Assembly (NCBI GenBank): GCA_005518205.2
Contig: RFFC02000010.1
Location: forward strand, 99,315-163,314
Direction of reading: 5' to 3'
From: Hormoscilla sp. GUM202
GTDB taxonomy: Bacteria; Cyanobacteriota; Cyanobacteriia; Cyanobacteriales; Desertifilaceae
Length of the DNA: 64,000 nt
Shown: piece after piece, positions 57,759 to 64,000 of the stretch
How positions within the stretch are numbered: the first letter of the stretch is position 1
How the letters are laid out: the number at the start of each line of letters is the position of its first letter
The notes under the pieces: generated by a model
What the model was told of the DNA's origin: nothing
Seen by the model: only the letters and a program-made list of their open reading frames with translations
Database searches by the model: none
Made by a program: the position numbers and the translations under genes

Positions 57759-60035
57759 TCATACCACCTTATAAATGAAGCTGAGGGTTGCCCAGGCATT
57801 CACATCCAGGGCAAAGGAGTCCGTCGTCGATAGCCCCAGATCCGAGGCCGATGGTTCACTCGCCTTGTGCAAGTCCTCTAGCAGCGCCTGTGCCACATCT
57901 AAAGGATTCAATAGCATAGCCGATGAGTCATCCCTTGCCGCTGGGGACTTTGCTATTACCTCCTGAGTCTGAGTGAAAGGAGCAACAGAGAAAATCAGTT
58001 TAGTTTCGACCAGTCCCCTGGGACCGGACACCGCCCATTCCACCGAAGCGGCTTGAGGCACAACCAGAGTTTCCCCTGGGGCAATGACTTGCCGTTTGAA
58101 GATGGATTTTTCTGTCTCACCTCTAGCCCCTTGGGAGACTGCATGAGTTGCTGCGACTGGGGATATAGTTACCCTCGCAGGTTTACAGATGTTAATTGTA
58201 CTCCCATTATTATCCAAGCCAAACAGCAGAAAATCAACTGGGCGAGACTGTTTATTCTTTAGTCGAATGCGGAGCCTGCTCCCCACTGGCACTTGCAAAA
58301 TTTCTGCTCCCGCCAATGAGGGTGGCTTTAACCCAGAGGGTGACTTCAACCCGTTGGGAATTTCGGCTCGGACAGGTTGGAGTCCTATTACGAACCGCTC
58401 TTGGGTAGTAACCATTTCTAGGGCAGCTTTTACCCCCAAACGAGAAGAGCCCGCGTTTTCTGTCAACCGCAACAACTTGGCCCCTCGCAGGGCTTGCAAT
58501 TGCGGTGTGAGCCGCTGCACAGCTTTTTTCACCGCTTCCCCTTTAGATCCTCCTGTATTGCTAATAGGAATGTTTGCTGGCCAGAACAGGCCGTAACTAT
58601 TCTGAACCCCTGAGAGGCTGTCACCCTTGTCTACTTTACCAAACAGACAATCTACTGGCTGTGGATATTTTTCGATCGCCACTGTCTTGACATTATCAAC
58701 ACCTGAAAAAGCACTGGTGGCATCCACCCGCTCAATGCGTTCCAACCCAGGGCTCAGTCCCACTGTCAATGACAAAGAACGGGGTAAGACCCTGATTGCT
58801 TCTTGGACAAATTGCCCCACTACTATCGAGTCCCCTGTTTTTATATTTGCCTTTGCCGTCAGACCCTCACAGGATCTCAGCTGCAATTGTGCCTCTGACT
58901 TACGATGTCCCACCGTTCCGGAAAAATCGGGAGCGCTATTCGCACTACCCGAGGGACATCGTAGCACCCTCAGCAGAGAATTAACGCCATAATTTTCTAG
59001 TATATTTGGCAGTAGTCCACCCAGCCACAGCTGTGCGGTTTTGCCATCTTCCTCTACCCCCCTGACTACGCCATCAGCCCCCAATATACTGTTCGGAGTG
59101 AGGTAATCACTTTTTTTCCCAATCGACCTTGGCTGCTCTTCGTTACTAGCTAGTTGCTCTACTACTCCCGATGCCTGAGAGAAACTGACTTGTAGGGTGG
59201 TCGCTGGCGTTGCTAACCACAGCTGCTGGGTGAGGGCGTAGGTAAATAGACCAGCGCTAAACCCATTCCATTGCGCCTCAAATGCTTTCCCCCCTGTCCC
59301 CTGGGGACTCCCCGTGGGATTTATCGCCGCCAATACCATCACTGGTAGTTGGCTAACGTTCTGGAGTTTTGCCGTATCTGCCCATAGATTTTGTCGGAGT
59401 TTTTCTGGCACGGCTAGTGCCTCACTGCTGGGAACTCCATCCACTACACCATTACGAGCTCGCAGCCACAAGGAACCCACCAACTGGGAGTCAGATACAT
59501 TAAGGTAGCTCGTATCCAGACTCGTTATCACCTTATCCGTCCGCAGCGTTCCCAGCAGCAGATGCAGCCTTTCGGTCAATAAGTCATTCACCTGAGGATT
59601 TGCTGGTGATGGATCTCCCCCATCCACTGGCACCAAAGTGTTTTGCACTACTTCTCCCTGGCGAACCTGCCTACCATAGCCGCTGAAGTGGAATACTACC
59701 AGATCGTCAGCACCTGCCTGTTCTATCAGATGCTCGATAAAGGCGGATTCGATCTGCTGCCTTGTGGCTTGCCGATCTGTTAGGGTGAGAATATCATCTG
59801 CACTGAAGCCAAACCGATGGATCAGCAGTGAGCGTTGTAGTTCTACATCTGTGACGCCACCTGTAAGTGCTGCTGTGGGATATTGGTTGATGCCCACTAG
59901 CAGAGCTAACTTCCGACTGGTGGGTTGGGCTAGGGCTTGGTAATAGCGCCTCCCCAGTAGTGACAGTCCAGCCTCACTAATTCCCAGGGCTGCCATTGTC
60001 CAGCCCAGCCGTTGCAACAAATCCCGCCGTTTCAT
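57759..60035 (-). CDS. Orthocaspase-like protein with substituted catalytic residues
   Basis: 758 aa. An N-terminal twin-arginine-like signal (MKRRDLLQRLGWTMAALGIS) suggests export. A caspase-like p20 domain (residues about 41-200) begins KLALLVGINQYP. In the two catalytic blocks the usual HxSGHG His is Tyr (FHFSGYGRQV, Y120) and the usual Cys is Ser (SLDTSYLNV, S176). Such Y/S variants are known as pseudo-orthocaspases in cyanobacteria. The C-terminal 500 residues hold a DUF4384-like region (VPVGSRLRIRLKNKQSRPVD). A palindrome (58902-58962) is inserted in frame. Probably a non-proteolytic binding or scaffold protein. Confidence 0.85.
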   Translation of the reverse strand: MKRRDLLQRLGWTMAALGISEAGLSLLGRRYYQALAQPTSRKLALLVGINQYPTAALTGGVTDVELQRSLLIHRFGFSADDILTLTDRQATRQQIESAFIEHLIEQAGADDLVVFHFSGYGRQVRQGEVVQNTLVPVDGGDPSPANPQVNDLLTERLHLLLGTLRTDKVITSLDTSYLNVSDSQLVGSLWLRARNGVVDGVPSSEALAVPEKLRQNLWADTAKLQNVSQLPVMVLAAINPTGSPQGTGGKAFEAQWNGFSAGLFTYALTQQLWLATPATTLQVSFSQASGVVEQLASNEEQPRSIGKKSDYLTPNSILGADGVVRGVEEDGKTAQLWLGGLLPNILENYGVNSLLRVLRCPSGSANSAPDFSGTVGHRKSEAQLQLRSCEGLTAKANIKTGDSIVVGQFVQEAIRVLPRSLSLTVGLSPGLERIERVDATSAFSGVDNVKTVAIEKYPQPVDCLFGKVDKGDSLSGVQNSYGLFWPANIPISNTGGSKGEAVKKAVQRLTPQLQALRGAKLLRLTENAGSSRLGVKAALEMVTTQERFVIGLQPVRAEIPNGLKSPSGLKPPSLAGAEILQVPVGSRLRIRLKNKQSRPVDFLLFGLDNNGSTINICKPARVTISPVAATHAVSQGARGETEKSIFKRQVIAPGETLVVPQAASVEWAVSGPRGLVETKLIFSVAPFTQTQEVIAKSPAARDDSSAMLLNPLDVAQALLEDLHKASEPSASDLGLSTTDSFALDVNAWATLSFIYKVV
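58902..58962. repeat. Palindrome with AGCGCTATTCGCACTA loop inside orthocaspase gene
   Basis: ACGATGTCCC / GGGACATCGT outer arms and TCGGGA-type inner arms around GAGCGCTATTCGCACTACCC. It encodes part of RCPSGSANSAPDFSGTVGHR without breaking the frame. Same loop as 16552-16597. Confidence 0.65.
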
Positions 60036-60138
60036 ATCAGCTCTCAGCTAATAGCTATCAGCTATTAGCCTACCATCTGTTTGTTGGTTGACGATGATGT
60101 CCGCCAACTCTGAAAATTAAAAATTCTCTCATTCAAAA

Positions 60139-60180
60139 TTCTGGCATCGCGAACCACTGACCACTGACCACTGACCACCG
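60139..60180. repeat. GACCACT tandem heptamers
   Basis: GAACCACTGACCACTGACCA followed by CTGACCACC: perfect seven-base units just downstream of sat. Confidence 0.7.
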
Positions 60181-60220
60181 TATCCCTCACGGGACGCGCA
60201 GCGCAATCGCTGACCGCTGA

Positions 60221-61408
60221 CTATGTCTGCCCTTGCATTGCCCGTGCCAGTTCGGCGGCCACTTCTGGGCGCGAGAACTCCGGTGGTGGCAACTCGCCCC
60301 GGCGCAGCATCTCCCGCACCTTTGTCCCTGACAGGTGAATTCGTTGTTCTGGGGTACTCGGACTTGTCTTGCTGGTCGCCATGGTCTGGGTGATCGTGCA
60401 ATAGAAAGCATGTTCAAATTTCATCGGCACAATGCCCAGTTCCCCTGGCTGAAATTCATCAAAGATATATTGGGCGTCGTAGGTGCCATAGTAATCTCCT
60501 ACCCCAGCATGATCCCGTCCGACAATGAAGTGAGTGCAGCCATAGTTTTTCCGCACTAGGGCGTGGAAAATTGCCTCTCGCGGTCCTGCATAGCGCATGG
60601 CAGCTGGGTTAATTGCCAAAATCACCCGGTCTTTGGGGTAATATTTCTCCAAAATAATTTCATAGCAGCGCATCCGCACGTCGGCGGGAATGTCATCATT
60701 TTTGGTCGCCCCGACCAGGGGATGCAGCAATAGACCATCTATGCCAGTCTCTATTGCACATTTCTGGATGTATTCATGGGCTCTGTGGATGGGGTTGCGG
60801 GTTTGGAAGCCGACTACCGACCTCCAGCCTTTTGCTTGGAACTTGGCCCGGGTGTCAGCCGGATCGATCTGGTATTTGGGAAACTGGGGATGGGGGTCGC
60901 GTTGCAGCAACCATATCGGTCCCGCCAGATTAATCGGACCTGAGTCGTAGACTACTTTTACCCCTGGGTGTTTGCTCTCATCTGTGAGATAGACATTGGT
61001 CACCTCATGGGCTTTGTTGTAGCGGTATTTCTGAGTCAACTCCAAAATGCCGACTAATTTTCCCCTTGGGTCGTCTAGACGCACCCAGTTGCCTTCTTTA
61101 AGGGGTTCGGCCACCTCTTCTGTGACCGAGAGGGTGATGGGAATTGACCAAGGCAGGCCATTGGCTAGTCGCATAGATTCTACTACTGGTTCGTAGTCTG
61201 CCTGTTCCATGAAGCCCGTCAGAGGACTAAAGCCGCCGATCGCGATCATTACCAGGTCCGAGAGTGCCCGTTCGTCTAGCTGGACTCTGGGTAATTTTTC
61301 GGCTTGGCCAAGAAATTCTTCCTTTTCGGAGGCTGTGGCGATCCGATTTACCAGTTGACCGCCGTGGGCTGCTATTACTTCTGGATTCTTACTCAAAATT
61401 ATCCCCAA
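60221..61408 (-). CDS. sat: Sulfate adenylyltransferase (ATP sulfurylase)
   Basis: Makes adenosine 5'-phosphosulfate from ATP and sulfate, the first step of assimilatory sulfate reduction. 395 aa, the usual length of the homo-oligomeric bacterial/cyanobacterial form. Motifs: the HxxH-type site in [15 protein letters not shown], the [18 protein letters not shown] region and the second active-site loop [12 protein letters not shown]. Complete N-terminal PUA-like domain. The C-terminus [14 protein letters not shown] is typical. The start at 61408 gives [17 protein letters not shown]; a strong ribosome binding site is not obvious. Confidence 0.96.
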   Translation of the reverse strand: MGIILSKNPEVIAAHGGQLVNRIATASEKEEFLGQAEKLPRVQLDERALSDLVMIAIGGFSPLTGFMEQADYEPVVESMRLANGLPWSIPITLSVTEEVAEPLKEGNWVRLDDPRGKLVGILELTQKYRYNKAHEVTNVYLTDESKHPGVKVVYDSGPINLAGPIWLLQRDPHPQFPKYQIDPADTRAKFQAKGWRSVVGFQTRNPIHRAHEYIQKCAIETGIDGLLLHPLVGATKNDDIPADVRMRCYEIILEKYYPKDRVILAINPAAMRYAGPREAIFHALVRKNYGCTHFIVGRDHAGVGDYYGTYDAQYIFDEFQPGELGIVPMKFEHAFYCTITQTMATSKTSPSTPEQRIHLSGTKVREMLRRGELPPPEFSRPEVAAELARAMQGQT

Positions 61409-61463
61409 TGCTTACTTTTGCTCTAGTTTTGCTTTTTACTTATATCTTGCACCTTTGTCAATC

Positions 61464-61493
61464 TGCCTCTCGTGTCGCTCACGACACGAGAGG
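61464..61493. terminator. Perfect hairpin between cpeY and sat
   Basis: GCCTCTCGTGTCG / CGACACGAGAGGC around CTCA, 13-bp stem. On the minus strand it lies downstream of cpeY (stop 61678) and upstream of sat, a suitable place for a terminator, though the following T-run is weak. Confidence 0.55.
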
Positions 61494-61677
61494 CAAAATT
61501 GCGAATATGGTAAATTGCGAATGGTAAATCGCGAATGGTAAATTGCCCAATTCGCCATTTTCGATTTACGATTTTCAGTTGGCCCTGGCGCGGGCCGTCT
61601 GCGGCCCGTAAAATCGCACACGTACCGATAGGCTACCGGTCCTGCCAGAGCCAAAAAACAAAGCATAGAGTTATCCT

Positions 61678-62979
61678 CTATACATTGCTATTATCACCCA
61701 GTGCTTTCGCCCGCACCAACCAATCTGAATCATCTTCTGCAATGGTAGAATCGCTTTTCGCCCCCAACTGTTCTAAGGCCAGCAAGCAAGCATATTTCAA
61801 TTCACAAATTTCGGTTTTCAGACTATCTAACAGCAGCTCTATTGCCCGATCGCGTAGCTTCTTCGCAGACGAATCGTTTCCTAAGTTCCCGAGGGCGATC
61901 GCCGCTGCGGCCCGTGACTTTTGAAACTGAGGGTTGCGGTTTTGTAGAGCTTCTACCAGCAACTCATAAGCCGGGGCATATTGCAGCCAACCCAACAGTT
62001 TTACCACATGATAGTGAGCACCATAATCATTATGAGCTTTCTCCGCAAAAGTAGCCATCAGCGCTTCCGGAGCTTGTTCTGGATAAACTTCCAGGATAGT
62101 TTTGCTACCCAGATAACACCGCCCAAAATCTGTGTGATATAGTTCAGAAATTAAAAATTCCAGACTAGGTATTTCTTCGTATTCATGTACTAATTCTAGG
62201 TCCGTAGGGCGATCGCGAATCACTCGATCCAGAGAGGGTTCAATATCTACAAAGCTAATCTCACCTGCTGGCACCCCTGCTTCTGCCAACAGTCTAATGC
62301 CCCGCAAGCGAAACACTAGAGAAACAGGACAGCTAGCAATTTTAGGAATTGCCTGGTAATATTTAGCATCGATCAAATCTTGAATGCAGCCCCGCCGTGC
62401 GTTAACGTTAGGATGTTGCAGAAGTTGCATCACTTTGGACATCTGAGTGTAATCCCCTGTGAACCGACAGACAGCCGCGATCGCCGCACTTGCTATCGGT
62501 TGAGATCTATCCTCTACAAACTTCCTAATCCGCTCCAGAGCCGGTTTATAATCCAATTTAGCCAGCACCTGAATAATCACCCGGTAAGTCTGCTCCGGTT
62601 TTTCTAATAACTGGGCAATTTCTGCTAAAATTGTTTCGTCTGCGGTTCCAATTTCCCCGATCGCCCAGGCAGCATTTTCTACCGTATAGCAATCATCATC
62701 CGCCAAACAAGTGCGAATCACGGGCAATGCCACTGCTGCTTGCAAACGCCCCAAACTTTCCACCGCCTTCCGTCTGGCAATGCGATGATACATTGCCTGG
62801 TCTGGGTTTTGTATAGTTTCTATCAAAGCCGCGATCGACCCCTGTGTCGGAAAATTTATTAAATGGGATGCCGCCACATAGCGGTCCGACTTATCTTCCA
62901 GCTCGTCTAACGGAGTTTTCAACAGGGCGATCGCCTGGTCTTCCGTCAAATTAAAGATATTGAAAAACCGTTTATCCAT
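61678..62979 (-). CDS. cpeY: Phycoerythrobilin lyase subunit, HEAT-repeat (CpeY-like)
   Basis: 433 aa from the ATG at 62979 (MDKRFFNIFNLTEDQAI); an upstream in-frame codon at 63000 is less likely. Built of HEAT-like repeats (YHRIARRKAVESLGRLQAAV; YTVENAAWAIGEIGTADETI; RSQPIASAAIAAVCRFTGDY; KSRAAAAIALGNLGN) as in the CpcE/CpcF/CpeY/CpeZ lyase families. The SLEFLISELYHTDFGRCYLG block is specific for the CpeY type. It attaches phycoerythrobilin to the phycoerythrin alpha subunit, fitting its position just after cpeBA. Confidence 0.88.
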   Translation of the reverse strand: MDKRFFNIFNLTEDQAIALLKTPLDELEDKSDRYVAASHLINFPTQGSIAALIETIQNPDQAMYHRIARRKAVESLGRLQAAVALPVIRTCLADDDCYTVENAAWAIGEIGTADETILAEIAQLLEKPEQTYRVIIQVLAKLDYKPALERIRKFVEDRSQPIASAAIAAVCRFTGDYTQMSKVMQLLQHPNVNARRGCIQDLIDAKYYQAIPKIASCPVSLVFRLRGIRLLAEAGVPAGEISFVDIEPSLDRVIRDRPTDLELVHEYEEIPSLEFLISELYHTDFGRCYLGSKTILEVYPEQAPEALMATFAEKAHNDYGAHYHVVKLLGWLQYAPAYELLVEALQNRNPQFQKSRAAAAIALGNLGNDSSAKKLRDRAIELLLDSLKTEICELKYACLLALEQLGAKSDSTIAEDDSDWLVRAKALGDNSNV

Positions 62980-63068
62980 AGCGCGATTACCATAGCACAA
63001 CAGTAGGGACTCTTAGCCACTACTCAACCCTGACCAGGCAAAGCAATTTACTAAGAGCCCCTAGGCAC

Positions 63069-63088
63069 GACAGGCGAGGACGCCTGTC
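63069..63088. terminator. Hairpin after cpeA
   Basis: GACAGGCG / CGCCTGTC with AGGA loop, between cpeA and cpeY. It could attenuate transcription so that abundant cpeBA mRNA outnumbers the lyase message. Confidence 0.5.
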
Positions 63089-63113
63089 CTACGCGAATTT
63101 TACAGCGATTTCT

Positions 63114-63662
<549 letters not shown>

Positions 63663-63708
63663 TCAAAGCCCACCGAGAAGTTCTGCTTTAACTCGTTCAA
63701 GGATTTGG

Positions 63709-64000
<292 letters not shown>

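Overview
The window comes from a filamentous, phycoerythrin-containing cyanobacterium, most likely of the Oscillatoriales type. The support is abundant GCGATCGC (HIP1) sites, phycoerythrin genes (cpeB, cpeA, cpeY) at the right edge, a cyanobacterial fbp-tal-zwf-opcA block, heptamer-like tandem repeats between genes (TGACAAC, GACCACT), many small palindromic repeats, and several group II introns. No tRNA, rRNA or CRISPR array was seen.

Layout. 1-2.3 kb: end of a CHAT-protease/transmembrane fusion. 2.9-9.9 kb: oxidative pentose phosphate and Calvin-cycle block fbp, tal, zwf, opcA, with an ISKra4-type element between tal and zwf. 10-16.5 kb: repeat-rich accessory DNA with a protease remnant, two Uma2-type proteins, a coiled-coil protein and pgm. 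16.6-21.7 kb: tkt, fabF and acpP (minus) and a CCG-domain protein (plus). 21.7-25 kb: an ORF-less group II intron, a truncated mnmC, an IS1182-type fragment and an intron fragment. 25.3 kb: NYN-domain gene.

25.9-52.6 kb is the most rearranged part. A block mscS-leuA-ATPase-TOPRIM-nfsA is present twice. The ATPase/DUF4435 pair resembles the AriA/AriB pair of the PARIS anti-phage system. In copy 1 the AriAB-like pair is intact, but leuA is truncated and carries an IS1-type element, and nfsA is split by an antisense group II intron that itself holds an oppositely oriented intron and an IS630 element. In copy 2 leuA and ariA are intact, while ariB is cut by an IS4-type element and an IS630 element. 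Its 3' end now lies 7.7 kb away in inverted orientation. Target-site duplications (TA for IS630, TATTTGAA for IS1) show that two inverted IS630 copies recombined and flipped 45973-52610. The two copies look identical from mid-leuA to the ariB stop (one substitution noticed), but their flanks are diverged.

Inside the flipped segment lie decayed DUF6883, rsgA and DUF1501/DUF1800 genes, an intact VapBC-like pair and an ABC-class ATPase. 54.5-56.7 kb holds remnants (PIN, IS4-type, MITEs, a broken superfamily I helicase). 56.7-64 kb returns to intact genes: mtnP, an orthocaspase-like protein lacking both catalytic residues (Y/S type), sat, and the phycoerythrin genes.

Metabolic genes have mostly survived intact. 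Accessory genes and the second copies of duplicated genes have absorbed insertions and decayed.
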